Below are positions 11,256 through 22,147 of a DNA stretch of 64,000 nucleotides, piece after piece; position 1 is the first letter of the stretch, and each line of letters starts with the position of its first letter. The notes under the pieces were generated by a model. It made no database searches and had not been told where the DNA came from. It saw only the letters and a list, made by a program, of their open reading frames with translations. Both the position numbers and the translations under genes were made by a program. The stretch comes from Typhlomys cinereus (taxonomy: Eukaryota > Chordata > Mammalia > Rodentia > Platacanthomyidae), in the NCBI GenBank assembly GCA_023101885.1, contig JALPQD010000125.1:574501-638500 (forward strand), read 5' to 3'.

Positions 11256-11880
11256 GAGTGGGATCAGCAAGAATTAAGTTAGGCTGGGTCAAGAGGGGAT
11301 CCTGGAAAAGCCGAAAAAATTAAGTCAAGTTTATTATGGAACCAAATCCCTTATATACCATGAAACGGGGGGTGAAGTCTGTACACAGCACAGAGTGATG
11401 ACATCAATAGTGACAGACTGCAGGTGCAAAGTCCACCACAGGTGGGACCACCACCACCAATACAGCTATGCCAATTCTTAGATATGTTAATAGACCCTAA
11501 TGGCTCCATACCTGGTGGAGAAAGAACAGATCAGGAACATGGTGATACAATTACAATGATAAAGCTCTGAGCCCATCCTTTACGTATGCTAATCAATGTC
11601 TAGATGTCTTCCAAAGAACAGGAAGAAATATGTAAAAAATACCTCTGCACTTGAACACAATTGAGACAGGACAAGATCCATCCCTGCCCCTTGCGAGAAG
11701 GTCAACAGGAATCAGTTTAGGACTATACCACATAGGCTGGCATCTATGCTGCCATAGGCACAGAGCTATGCTGGAATAAGAGGCACACTGCAACTGAGAC
11801 CGCAAGGGATGCCCTTGGCATCCATCTTCAAGAAATGGAGATCTCGGGCTTGAGCGTTCCCTACATAGCATGCTTCAATT
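11256..11880 (-). mobile_element. LTR-like element, right arm of the inverted pair
   Basis: Uninterrupted copy in opposite orientation. The - strand has TTTCATGGTATATAAGGGAT, which gives the pre-insertion sequence of the left arm. Confidence 0.7.
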
Positions 11881-13345
11881 CTTGCTCTGGTACACTTATT
11901 ATGAGGATTTTGAGGTAAGTATGCAGGTCATGGAGCCCCCAGTTCCTTTGTTTAGTAATTTTGACATCTTGACTATGATATGTCATGGAGAGGTTTTTTT
12001 CTCTGCCCATAGCTATTTGGGATCCTAAATGCCTTTTGGATCTCTATGTCCATTTCTTTCTCCAGATTTCAGATTTTTTTTCTACTATAATTTCATTGTT
12101 TATAATTTAATGTTTATCTCAGCTTTTTTTCTACCCTGTGGATTTTTAGATCTTATCTCTTAAATGCTTCCAAGCTGCTGGAAGCTTTGCTCCTGCTCAT
12201 CTGCTTTTCTTTATGCATACCTGAATGTATGGTTGTCTCAGTTTTCTTTTATAATCATGATAATCCCTTCTTTTACTTGGTGTTGCTTACTAATGATTCT
12301 GTGTTCATTTGATCGATTGGCATTTCCAACATTTCAATTTGGTTATTGTTGCAGTTCACCTGCATGGTTGCTGATAAATGACTATCAAATGGCTTAAGGG
12401 AACAAGAGGTTTATTTCCTTAGGACAGTCTGGTTACAGTTCTCAGTCCAGCTTGACAGGAGAGCTTGCACCAACACCAGGGCAATGGCTGAGAGACCAGT
12501 ATGTCTGGCTAAGTGAACAGAAGGATGACAACTCTCTCAACCAGCTCTCCATGATTTATTCTAGGGCCTAGTCCCACCTACCATGGGCTGGGCCTTCCCC
12601 AGCAGATTTGCTCTGAGCATAACTCAACCACTAATTCTCTACAAATGTGCCCAGAGCTCAAACCCTCAACAGTCAAGTTGACACCTGTGTTTAACTATGA
12701 CAGTTATTTTTTAAATCCCAATTTTCTTGCTGAAAATTTCCTCCATGTTTTTGAATTACTCCTCCAAATTGCTGACTTTTTCATCTTCTTCATTTAACTT
12801 TGTTATCCAGGTCCTTAATTGATTTCCTTCTACACTCATCTGCTTATTGAATTTTCTACATGGCAATTGATCTTTAATAGCCAGATTCAGAAATTGTTTT
12901 CTGACATTTCAGCTCATTATCTTTAGTTTCCAGCACCCAGGCATTGTAAGTTTGTGGATGGGTCTCAGGGGTTTCTCTTCTAGCCCCGCTTTTCTTTATT
13001 AATTTTGGTTTTGATAATTTCATACATGTATACAAAACATTCTGTTTACTTTCCCCTCACTTCTCCTCTATCTCCCTCTCTTCACCTCACCTTCCCTTTA
13101 TATTTTCCATATTCATGTTTTTTGTTTTGTTCTATGCACACTGGGTTCAACTAGGGCTTCCTGTGTAATTCTGGGGTTGGGATCTTCTCTTGGAAACTTG
13201 TAGTTTGCTCTATGGGAACACAACTGGATGTTGTTGTGTTCTCCCCACCCCTAGAACTTGTTGGCTGCTCACTGTTCATCAAAACTTTGCAGGGCCCCAT
13301 GTGTTTTGGTCTTTTCATAGCTGATTATAGGCTACATAGTATGCG
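11880..13345 (-). mobile_element. Old L1 fragments (5'-part-like and 3'UTR) around an LTR
   Basis: 'GTTATCCAGGTCCTTAATTG' and nearby reverse ORF1-like coiled-coil sequence (about 12720-12930) suggest an L1 read backwards. 13005-13345 with 'TTTCATACATGTATACAAAA' is the reverse of an Lx-type 3' end. Heavily decayed. Confidence 0.45.
12347..12702 (-). mobile_element. Solo LTR-like repeat with perfect 5-bp target duplication
   Basis: TGTTGCAGTTCACCTGCATG to TAACTATGACA, bounded by GTTAT at 12342-12346 and 12703-12707. TG...CA ends and a 5-bp duplication fit a class III (ERVL/MaLR) LTR. AATAAACC lies near its 3' end on the - strand. Confidence 0.8.
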
Positions 13346-13454
13346 TAGTGATAATACCACTTCTGTTGTGGAAGCAAGAGAAAGCCACATGGAACCTAAT
13401 AATTTATTACATTATTTAAAAGCACAACAAAAGAAAAAGTTGTAACAGAGGTAC

Positions 13455-13735
13455 CCTACACAGAGGACATGGGGAGAAAAGAGATAACAGACCTGCCTCA
13501 GATATATATCTCTGAAAGTTATAGGTGATTAAACAATACTCACAGTTCCAGGTATGGGTTTCCTCTATTTGGGCTGATGGTCATGGAGGTCCTAAAGACT
13601 TCTATATTAATATAGGGATTTACAGTATCACATCAAAAAATTTACTATAAAGGTATATTAACGAATAAATTGGCTACATAAGGCATAAGAATTAAGATGG
13701 CGTGATAAATGGTAAAAATATAGAACATGATACAC
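13455..13735 (+). repeat. Left arm of a ~280-bp inverted repeat
   Basis: 'GAAAAGAGATAACAGACCTG', 'CTAAAGACTTCTATATTAAT' and 'AGAATTAAGATGGCGTGATA' recur in reverse complement at 15110-15400, with small differences. Source family not recognised. Confidence 0.85.
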
Positions 13736-13759
13736 TGGAAGGAACAGTGTACCTACAGA

Positions 13760-14510
13760 TAGACTTTGACAAAGATTGCAAAGGCAATTCAATGGATAAA
13801 GAGAAATCTTTCAGCAGATGGCCCTGAAATAGTTTGACATCCATATGTGCACTAGTTACTCTTTGTGCTGCTTGGAGACACCACTAAGGTTCAAACAACT
13901 TAAAGGAAGAAAAAGGGAAAATTATTCAGCTTATGGTTCTAAAGGGGAAATACTGTCCATCAAGGTGGAAAAGACATGGCTGGTGGAAGATGCTAGAAGA
14001 GGTCCAAGTTACATTTATCATGGAAGCAGAGAGCTATTATAAGCTCAAGAGCAGACTCACTCAAGCAGAGCCAGGCTAACTAACCTCAAGGTCATCCTCT
14101 GTGACTGCCTTCTTCATGCAAGGTTCTGCCTTCTAAAGGTGTCATGTCTTTCCCCTAACTAAAGATTCAAACATATGAGCCTATGGGGGAAAGTTCACAA
14201 CCATGCCAACATTATAAAGAAAATGATCCTTAACTCATGTCTAATATCTTACTGAACAGGACAGCAAAACACATATACATGAAACTATGAGAGAATAAGA
14301 GAAAATCTTTGTGGTTGCAGGTTAACATTTTTAGACACAACACAAAAGGCACATCCCATACCAAAAAATAAAAAGCTACATCTCTTTATCCTAATCAGGA
14401 ATTTTGATATACAGAAGAAACTGTTAAAAAACTAGAGAAGACAAGAAATACTGGAAGAAATACTGGAAAATCACATGGCTGAAAAAAATCTCACAATATA
14501 TGAAAAAACT
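13760..14510 (+). mobile_element. L1 ORF2 fragment interrupted by another repeat
   Basis: 13760-13850 ('TGGATAAAGAGAAATCTTTC', 'CAGATGGCCCTGAAATAG') and 14230-14510 are degraded ORF2 sequence in + orientation. Between them (13850-14225) is a URR1/MER-like piece. Confidence 0.5.
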
Positions 14511-14512
14511 CA

Positions 14513-14640
14513 GATGGGTGTGGTAGTGTAGCACTTAGGTAGGCGACATAGGAGGAATCTGAGTTCAAGACCAGGCTGGATTACAAGGTGAGTTCTAGTC
14601 CAGTCTTGTTTAGATAGTGTGAGTCTGTCTTAAATATTAC
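14513..14640 (+). mobile_element. B1-like SINE
   Basis: 'GGGTGTGGTAGTGTAGCACT', 'GAGTTCAAGACCAGGCTGGA' and 'TGTGAGTCTGTCTTAAA' in B1 order. Confidence 0.7.
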
Positions 14641-15109
14641 AGGCAAATTATTTGGATTATTCTTTTTGTGTGACCTACCTGAGAATAAAGAAAAATCTGG
14701 TATAATTGCTTATACTCAAGGATAGAACCTTGAATATCCTACAGTAAATAGAATTGTATAGGTCTGTAATTTTAATATCATTACCATATTAGGACTTTTC
14801 TTTAACATGTACATATACAGAAAACTGCTTTTAAGTACATATTTCCTAAAGTTGAAAAAAATCGTTATTCACAATGTAGCTGTTTTACACCTATGTTAGA
14901 AATGGAATGATGTGGCTTGGACAAATCATTTTGCTTATTTCTTGTTAAACTTTCCTATATTTTGTATGAAATGAGCTTTGTAGTTACAATTTTCATTTGC
15001 CTAATTCAGAGGCTTGCCAGGCAATTCTACATTCCGTAATTTATGCATTGGTTCATGTCTTATAACAGTCTTTTCCTCCATCCTCTCTAGCTCTTCCTGT
15101 TTCTTATTT

Positions 15110-15400
15110 CTTAGAATTTTCATTCTATATTTTTACCATTTATCACACCATCTTAATTCTTGTACCTTATGTAGCCAATATATTTTGTTAATATACCTTT
15201 ATAGTAAATCTTTTTAATGTGATACTGTAAATCCCTAAATTAATATAGAAGTCTTTAGGACCTCCCTGACCATCAGCTCAAATGGAGGAAACCCATATCT
15301 GGTACTGTGAGTATTATTTTATCACCTATAACTTTCAAAGACGTACATCTGAGGCAGGTTCCGTTATCTCTTTTCTGCCCATGTTCTCTGTGCATTCTTC
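15110..15400 (-). repeat. Right arm of the ~280-bp inverted repeat
   Basis: Reverse complement of 13455-13735, close to 87% identical by eye, separated from it by about 1.4 kb. Confidence 0.85.
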
Positions 15401-15412
15401 TAGTGAGGTTTA

Positions 15413-15413
<1 letters not shown>

Positions 15414-15462
<49 letters not shown>
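15414..15462 (+). repeat. (ACT)16 microsatellite
   Basis: Sixteen uninterrupted ACT units plus one A. It gives poly-Thr, poly-Leu and poly-Ser frames. Confidence 0.97.
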
Positions 15463-15474
15463 ATGAGGGCACCA

Positions 15475-15640
15475 GTGTGCCACAGCATGTGTGTGAAGGT
15501 CAGAGGACAATTTTTGGTAAGTGACTCTTGCTTTCCATCCTAGTGTGACACAGTCTCTTGTTTCTTCTGCTCTTCATATTCCAAGCTAGCTGACTTGAGC
15601 CGCAAATGCTTTTTACCTAATAAGCCATCTTACTGGTTTA
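15475..15640 (-). mobile_element. B3-like SINE fragment
   Basis: 'GTGTGTGAAGGTCAGAGGAC' and 'CCTAATAAGCCATCTTACTG' are reverse B3 blocks. Confidence 0.65.
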
Positions 15641-15754
15641 TATCAAGTTTTTGCAGTAAGAACCCCCCAATTCTAGGCACTTCCCTTTTTGTAATTATAT
15701 ATTTTTTGTACTATTTTTGATTAGTGTCTTGCAATCATGACAATTTTATATTTA

Positions 15755-16031
15755 TTTTAATTTTTCATTTGTGTGTGTTTCTGTGTGTGTGTGTATCAGA
15801 AGGCACTGTGTGTGCCTGTGTAGGCCCATGAGTGACTTTGGGAATCATTCTGGATTGCTCTACCTTCTTTTTACTTTGCTCTGGGGTTTCCCGGCCTATG
15901 CCTTCCAAAGTTGGAAATGCAGGCTCCTGACATTTCTACCTGGCATTTTTAGGTGGGATCTAAAAGTGAAACTCAGGGTCCTTCTGCTTGAAAGATAGAG
16001 TCTTAACCCCTGAGTGAACTCTCCAGCCTCC
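15755..16031 (-). mobile_element. B2-superfamily SINE, older subfamily
   Basis: TG-rich tail at 15771-15800, body 'TTTGCTCTGGGGTTTCCCGG', head end 'TGAACTCTCCAGCC'. Confidence 0.75.
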
Positions 16032-16455
16032 AGTTTAAAATTTTTCCCATTACTGCTCTCACAGGTTTAACCAAGCTCCCCAGGACAGTAAACCTACCTT
16101 TTATATTTTTGTAAAACTCCATGTATTCTCATTACCATTAACAATAAATCTCATATGAATTAACTAGCACTGTATCTTTTTTGTTTCATATGTTAAGTTT
16201 TATTTTGTCCACGTATTTAATTTGTTCCATATAAGTATGATTTTGTCTTTTACCCCCTTACTGCTCCTATTCTCTTAAAATGTAAGGTTTAAGTGCATGT
16301 TAGAAAAGACTCAGGTGTGACACGACATGTTTGACATATCAAAACATTAGTTTTTGTTTGCAAAATTTCTTGCATTTTGGAGCTACTGTGCACCAAACCA
16401 AAAATATATCTTAGCTTGCTTAGTATGTGTATTACAAATATGCTTTAATATCTAT
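16032..16455. other. Intergenic, nothing recognised
   Basis: AT-rich, no gene or clear repeat. Confidence 0.6.
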
Positions 16456-16471
16456 TAAAGTGTTTTCTCTT

Positions 16472-16769
16472 TTCTTTTTTTTTTACTTTTAAATTTTTTT
16501 ATTATTTATTCAATTGTGCGTGTGTATGTATGTGTGTGCATGTGTATGTATGTGTGTGTGTAGAACCACAGACGAGTTCGGGAACCACCATGGACGCCTC
16601 CACCTCCTTGTTTACTCTGCCCGGGGATTCACAGGCTCCGCCCACCAGGACCAGAAACGCAGGCCGCCCACGCTTCCTCCTGGCGTCTACACGTGGAGTC
16701 TAGGATCCGAACTCAGGACCTTCCGCCTGCAAGGCAGAGGCTTAACCTCTGAGCCACCTCTCCAGCCCC
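16472..16769 (-). mobile_element. Young B2-superfamily SINE with 16-bp target duplication
   Basis: T-rich/TTATTTATTCAATTGTGCG tail, CpG-rich body and 'GAGCCACCTCTCCAGCCCC' head end. TAAAGTGTTTTCTCTT (16456-16471) and TAAAGTGTTTTTTCTT (16770-16785) flank it with one mismatch. Confidence 0.92.
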
Positions 16770-16929
16770 TAAAGTGTTTTTTCTTAAAAATTAAAAGGGA
16801 AATATTTCTTACTTTAAAACACAAATGATCTCAGGAATTATACACTATAGCAATTGAAATAAAAATACACTGACTATTTTCAGAGCTATTTTATCAATGT
16901 GTACACTGTATTGTCTTTGTCTTTGCAGG

Positions 16930-17730
16930 ACCACGGTGTTGTAGGGAACCGGTCTTTTCGGCTGTCCCATCTAGGGTGCCAAATGTTGCAGGGAAAGGAC
17001 TGTCCCAATGTTGTGCTTGTGTTCGGGAGTCAAAGATTGAAACCAGAACAAGGAATAGAGAAGTAAGGCAGAGTTTGTTAGAGGAGAGAAAGGTTGGAAC
17101 TCATGGATTCCAGATGTGGAGTGCCATGAGGGACTAGGACGCCCTGGAAAACTCATGGTGCCTAGGCATGGAATCGCTGAGGAGCAAGGAACAAGAAACA
17201 GACTCATGACACTGGAATGCCATAAGGGGCTAGGATACCTCCATGAGAAGCAGGCAGCTGGAAAAGGAACTCATGGCACCTTGAATACCATAAGGGCTAG
17301 GACGCCTCCATGAGAAGCAGACATGAAACAGAGGGGCTAGGGTGCCCCCATGAGAAGTAGGCAGCAGTAAAAGAACCCATGGCACCTTTGGCTAGGGCGC
17401 CAAAGATGGCTACTAGGGCCAGGTATATTTATGCACCTAGACAAGCCTGGGACACTGCTTTTTCCTATTGTAATACTCATTGAGGGCCCAACCCAGTTGC
17501 TCTTGGGCCCATGTGGGCTAGAGGTCAAGTCGTTTGTTATGGAGAGCTCATTTTCATAATCCTTTCATAGGGAGGTTGGCCATCTTTCTCTGAGAGGAGT
17601 CAATTCTTCAGCAGGAGTGCTCCTTCAGGGTGATTCCAGCAGTGGGGGATGTCCTTCAGGAATTCCATAGACCTTCAAAGACTTTGAGAGAGCCATCCCA
17701 CAATGGCTGCTCTAATCCTGCCTCAATGGA
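16930..17730 (-). mobile_element. Older ERV relic: minisatellite-bearing LTR plus 3' internal end
   Basis: 17553-17725 ('TCTTCAGCAGGAGTGCTCCT', 'GGTGATTCCAGCAGTGGGG', 'GCTGCTCTAATCCTGCCTCA') is a clear relative of 3965-4088 in the young ERV, in the same orientation. The block before it (about 16983-17552) is placed as its LTR by position but is unlike the young LTR. It contains imperfect repeats of 'ACTCATGGCACC...CTAGGACGCCTCCATGAG' units. Confidence 0.55.
17095..17415. repeat. Imperfect minisatellite-like repeats
   Basis: Four to six degenerate units of roughly 50-70 bases, each with ACTCATG and a CTAGGRYGCC core, e.g. at 17150, 17202, 17269 and 17374. Confidence 0.7.
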
Positions 17731-17919
17731 AGCACACAACACATATTTACTTCAGAAAATTGTGATGGATGAATCCAAATTGGCAATGAACAAGCAATGG
17801 TTGAGGAATGCCAGTACTGACTCTGCAACACAGGATGTATATAATATTGTCCAACCTTTTTTAAAAGGCCTACCTGATAGACTACCAAAGACATTTTTGC
17901 TTTTATAGAAAGCATGCAT

Positions 17920-18345
17920 TAGTTTTCTTTTCCCACTATAACACATTACCATAAGTTTAATAGCTTAAAATAGCACCCATTTATTATCACATAGCTCTGT
18001 AGGTCATTGTGGTCTAGTTGGTTCTCTGTTTTAGGTTTCACAAGGCTTAAATCAAGGTATCAGTAAGGTGCTTCTTTTCTGGAAACTCAGGGGAATGTTG
18101 CCAGACTTATTCAGGTAGTTACTGGAGTTTAAATCTATCCATGTGTAGAGTGAGTTCTCCATTTGCTGCCAGTGAGCTAGGTAAGCTTCTAAAAGGTTAC
18201 CTACATCCTTGGCTCCTGGCCTTCCCCTCAACTTTTTTATTTTAACTAAGCAAAATGCACCAAATCTTTCTTTTGACTTTACTGTCTCTGACTTTTCTTC
18301 CTGTCTCATCTTTTCTCTATGTATTCTACCTAGACAATTCTAGCT
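17920..18345 (-). mobile_element. Eutherian MER-like repeat (class uncertain)
   Basis: 'CACTATAACACATTACCATA', 'GTTTAATAGCTTAAAATAGC' and 'TTTCACAAGGCTTAAATCAA' match the well-known mammalian pattern 'CATAACAAATTACCACAAAC...GCTTAAAACAAC'. Confidence 0.5.
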
Positions 18346-18825
18346 AGTAATATCTGATTATAGCTAGACAGACCACCTCTTTTTGCAGACTCAACTAGCT
18401 CATTTGGGTATACTTAGATTTTTATCCAGGAGAATTTCCCTTTTTATATAGTCTATAACTCAGTCTCATCTGCAAATTTCCTTGATAGCAGTATTTGGAT
18501 TAGTATTTTATTGACTATGTAGAAGTAGAAATCTACTGAAAATTTTTAGAATTATGTTTATTATAAAGCAAAAGACCTATATGTTGAAATGAGAAAAGTT
18601 TTGGAGAATGTGAACAAATGAAGACTCAGGTCATATTCCAGAAAAAGAAAGGCTCATGTGGGATGCATTACTATTCTTGAAATTAATATATACAAATAAA
18701 TCTGAACAAATAAATTTTTGGTGTTGTTGAGTACTTAATTACAAAAATAAAAAAAGGGCATAAATAATGACAGTAGTCCACAAAAAAGAAAACATATTCT
18801 CTAACTCATTTTATGAGGTTAGTGT
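18346..18825. other. Intergenic, nothing recognised
   Basis: AT-rich, no gene or clear repeat. Confidence 0.6.
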
Positions 18826-19225
18826 TTTAGTTTCATAACTTGTTGCTGAAATAAATGCTGACTTAATCTATTTAGGGGAATAAAGGGGTTTTTAATCAAC
18901 TCAAAATTCCAGGTTATAGTCCATCATGGCAGGAGTGTTATACCATCAGGAATGGAGGGAACTGACAAATCAAGAGCAGAAAGAACCATTGCATGCCAAG
19001 TTGTCAATGCCCAGCTAACTTTCCCAATCTTTACCCACCTGCCTAGAAAATGGTTCTACCCACCATAGACTAGGTCTTCCTACATTGATTAGGCAATTGA
19101 AACAATGCTCTCCTAGCTTACTCAGACCTTTCCTTCCCCTTGCCCTTAACTAGATAATTCCTCAGGCCTGTGCTTAGAGGTTCACTTCCCAAGCATCAGG
19201 TAAAATAGCTGAGACTGTCACTAAT
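18825..19225 (-). mobile_element. URR1-like rodent repeat
   Basis: 'AACTTGTTGCTGAAATAAAT', 'CCAGGTTATAGTCCATCATG' and 'CTACCCACCATAGACTAGGT' follow the order of the URR1-like repeats. Confidence 0.4.
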
Positions 19226-19407
19226 TTAGGGTAACTTTATTCCAAAATTCAGAGAAAGACCCACCAGAAAAATAACTACAAATTCATATCATTTTGAAAA
19301 TTCTCCAAATCTCAAACATAATGTTAGTATATCAAGTCCAGAAGTGTATAAAAAGGATAACAGGACAAGAGAAGACTTAACTTCAGAAATAAATTTACAC
19401 ATAAAGT

Positions 19408-19685
19408 GCTGTGGTTTGTGTAAGTGTATCCTGAAGGTCCAACAGTTTAAGACTTGGTTGCTATCCTGAGTTGTTATTGGGAGGTTGTAGAACCTAATGG
19501 AAGGAAATTAGATCACTGGGACTGTGTGCTTGAAGGAGAAACTGAGAACTTAGTAATTTCTTTTTCGACATAAGCTGAACAGCTTTTCTATCACATCTTA
19601 TGATCGTGATGTGTTTCTTTGCCACAGGCTCAAGAGTATACATAAATGTTAAATGTTGAAGAAGATCACCTTTCAAAAATGGTAT
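19408..19685 (+). mobile_element. MaLR-type LTR fragment
   Basis: 'TGCTGTGGTTTGTGTAAGTG', 'TTGGGAGGTTGTAGAACCTA' and 'TTTCTTTGCCACAGGC' are MaLR LTR blocks. Confidence 0.5.
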
Positions 19686-19859
19686 TAGTTTAATTTTCCA
19701 TGTGGAGGTAAGAAACTATGGTTAAATTCTCTTTTTTTTCATAAATTTCTAGAGCAAAAGTTGGAAACCAAAACAACCAAATTTTTAAAAAATGTAAAAA
19801 TCTTAATGAAGCAGAATAAGAAAAGACGTCTTAAATAGGATATAGATACCTCTAACCAT

Positions 19860-20285
19860 AAAGGAAAATAATAAATTGTTTCCATTAAAAACTTTTTAAA
19901 AAGACATTAAGAAATGAAAAGATGAGCCACAAACTGGGAAAATATGTGTGACACCTATAATTAACAAAAATTTATTTCAACATTTTTTCATTTGCATAAA
20001 TCAATAAAAATATAAAATATAATATATAAGTGGGAAAAAATCTGAGCTGTGAGAAAATTTTTATATAAAAAGGTATTTTTTGTTTTCTATTATAAGTCAA
20101 GCTAATGCAAGGCAGATCCACACTAAATTGGTATTATGTGTCAGATGGGTGGAAATTAAAATATCTGAAAATATAAAGTCTTGTTGAGGATGCTGAACAA
20201 AAATCTTTGGTTATTGGTTACATACATTGGTACAATCATTTTGGAAAAGTCTGATATAGCCTTGTAGAGTTGGAATTACAAAAAA
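19860..20285 (+). mobile_element. Old L1 ORF2 fragment
   Basis: 'GAAAAGATGAGCCACAAACT', 'ATATAAGTGGG' and 'GGTACAATCATTTTGGAAAA' are ORF2 landmarks in + order. Confidence 0.6.
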
Positions 20286-20543
20286 GGAGAGGAACCTGTA
20301 TTTTATGATGCCGTTTCTTAAACCGTGGGTCACAACCCCACGTGATAACATAACTGAATGAGAGGGTCACAAAATATTTGGCAATAGAAGATTTCTGCAT
20401 GTGTAATCACAACAATGAATTCAAAATAAAATACGTGGGACCCACATTATAGCTTAGTCAGTGAAGTGCTTGCCATGTAAACATAGGATCTGAGTTCTGA
20501 TTCTGAGCACCCATGTAAAAGTCAAGAATGGCAGTACATTTTT

Positions 20544-20826
20544 TTAATTTATTATTTATTCAATTGTGCGTGTATGCGTATGTGTGTGTGCGCGCGCGCA
20601 TGTATGTGTGTGTGTGTAGAACTACGGATGAATTCAGGAATCACCATGGCTCCACCTCCTCCTTGTTTACTCTGCCCCGGGATTCACAGGCTCCGCCCTA
20701 CCAGGACCAGAAACGCAGGCCGTCCCCGCTTCCGCCCGGCGTCTATACGTGGGTTCTAGGATCCGAACTCAGGACCTTCTGCCTGCAAGGGAGAGGCTTA
20801 ACCCCTGAGCCACTTCTCCAGCCCCC
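20544..20826 (-). mobile_element. Young B2-superfamily SINE with perfect 20-bp target duplication
   Basis: AAGAATGGCAGTACATTTTT at 20524-20543 is repeated exactly at 20827-20846. Reverse copy with TTATTTATTCAATTGTGCG tail side and 'GAGCCACTTCTCCAGCCCC' head. Confidence 0.95.
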
Positions 20827-20970
20827 AAGAATGGCAGTACATTTTTAATCCTGACTCTGAGGGTTGAAAAGATAGAGATGGAATTTCTGGAGCTCATAGG
20901 CCAGCCAGCGTAACCAAAATGATTATCCACAAGTTCAATGAAAAAGAGTCTTTAAAAAAAGGTGGAGAGG

Positions 20971-21250
20971 GGGCTGGAGAGGTGGCTCAGGGGTTAAGCG
21001 TCTGCCTTGCAGGCGGAAAGTCCTGAGTTCGGATCCTAGACCCCGTGTATAGACGCCGGGCGGAAGCGGGGGCGACTTGCGTTTCTGGTCCTAGTAGGGT
21101 GGAGCCTGTGAATCCCGGGGCAGAGTAAACAAGGAGGAGGTGGAGGCGTCCATGGTGGTTCCCGAATTCGTCCGTGGTTCTACACACACGCACACATACA
21201 TACGCACATGCATACATGCACAATTGAATAAATAATAATAAAGAAAAAAT
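20971..21250 (+). mobile_element. Young B2-superfamily SINE, full length
   Basis: GGGCTGGAGAGGTGGCTCAG (A-box region), 'GTCCTGAGTTCGGATCC' (B-box region GGTTCGAATCC type), CpG-rich body, CA/TACG tail and AATTGAATAAATAATAATAA end. TTAAAAAAAGGTGGAGAG-type duplication on both sides (about 20951-20968 and 21250-21269). Confidence 0.95.
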
Positions 21251-21519
21251 TAAAAAAAAAGGTGGAGAGTAAAGACACACACACACACATACACACTCAC
21301 ATAAACACACACAAAACCATGTAATGATTCAGTTGTGTTTCTGGTAGTACTAATCTATGTTGCATTTCATGACTTAACTGTAAGTTTGGTTCTGAATGTA
21401 TAAATGTGCATCTTGCACTGTGCATGCTGTATATGACATGTAATATCAATGACAGCTTTTTGAAACAGTTTGGTTTAGATTTAGAATATTGTGTGTTATG
21501 AGCTGTAGTGCATTTCACT

Positions 21520-22140
21520 GTACAGATAATGTTTTCTGCTTTTATAGAAACATAACATAATTACACAAAGAATTCTAGTATACACTCCTCAGCGTGTATA
21601 AAGTTTATATGCCATATATTGTGCTGTGTTAGAATAATGTTAAAAATTGTTGCTTGAGTTGCTGGCTCAAGTTTTATTAAAAAATCACTTAATGAATTTT
21701 GGTTTGGAATTGATAGAATTTCCATCAACTTATGAAATGGCTTAAAACATACTTTGTCATTTTGTATTCTATACCTATGCAAAATAGTATTGGCAGCAAT
21801 GCTTATAAAATCAAACTACTGATCAACTTTGAAAAATGTTGAAGATGGCTTATATCCTGCAACTATTCAGCCAATATTTTGTTGTATTTTGTTAGTATTC
21901 AGATTTTTCAGTCCTAATTAAAATTTAAAATTATAAATATACTACACAATTTAAAGATAGAATATCTTTATTCAGTAAATGATTCTATATCTGTTATATA
22001 GAATGCATACATTGCATTCTTGGGTGCAAGGGGATCATAAGTTTAAGGAGATTTGCTCTAGAATATGTGTGTGCACATAAATAACCCTTCATGATAGAGA
22101 GCTGATAATGGCCTAAAGAACAAAATAATTTTTATAGTCA
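21520..22140. other. Intergenic, nothing recognised
   Basis: AT-rich; no gene, RNA or clear repeat. Confidence 0.6.
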
Positions 22141-22147
22141 GTAGTAA

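Noticed and set aside
15273..15543. Open frames with poly-Thr, poly-Leu and poly-Ser
   Set aside because: Translation of the (ACT)16 repeat and inverted-repeat flank.
20971..21060. tRNA gene
   Set aside because: A- and B-box-like blocks belong to the tRNA-derived head of a SINE; no complete cloverleaf.
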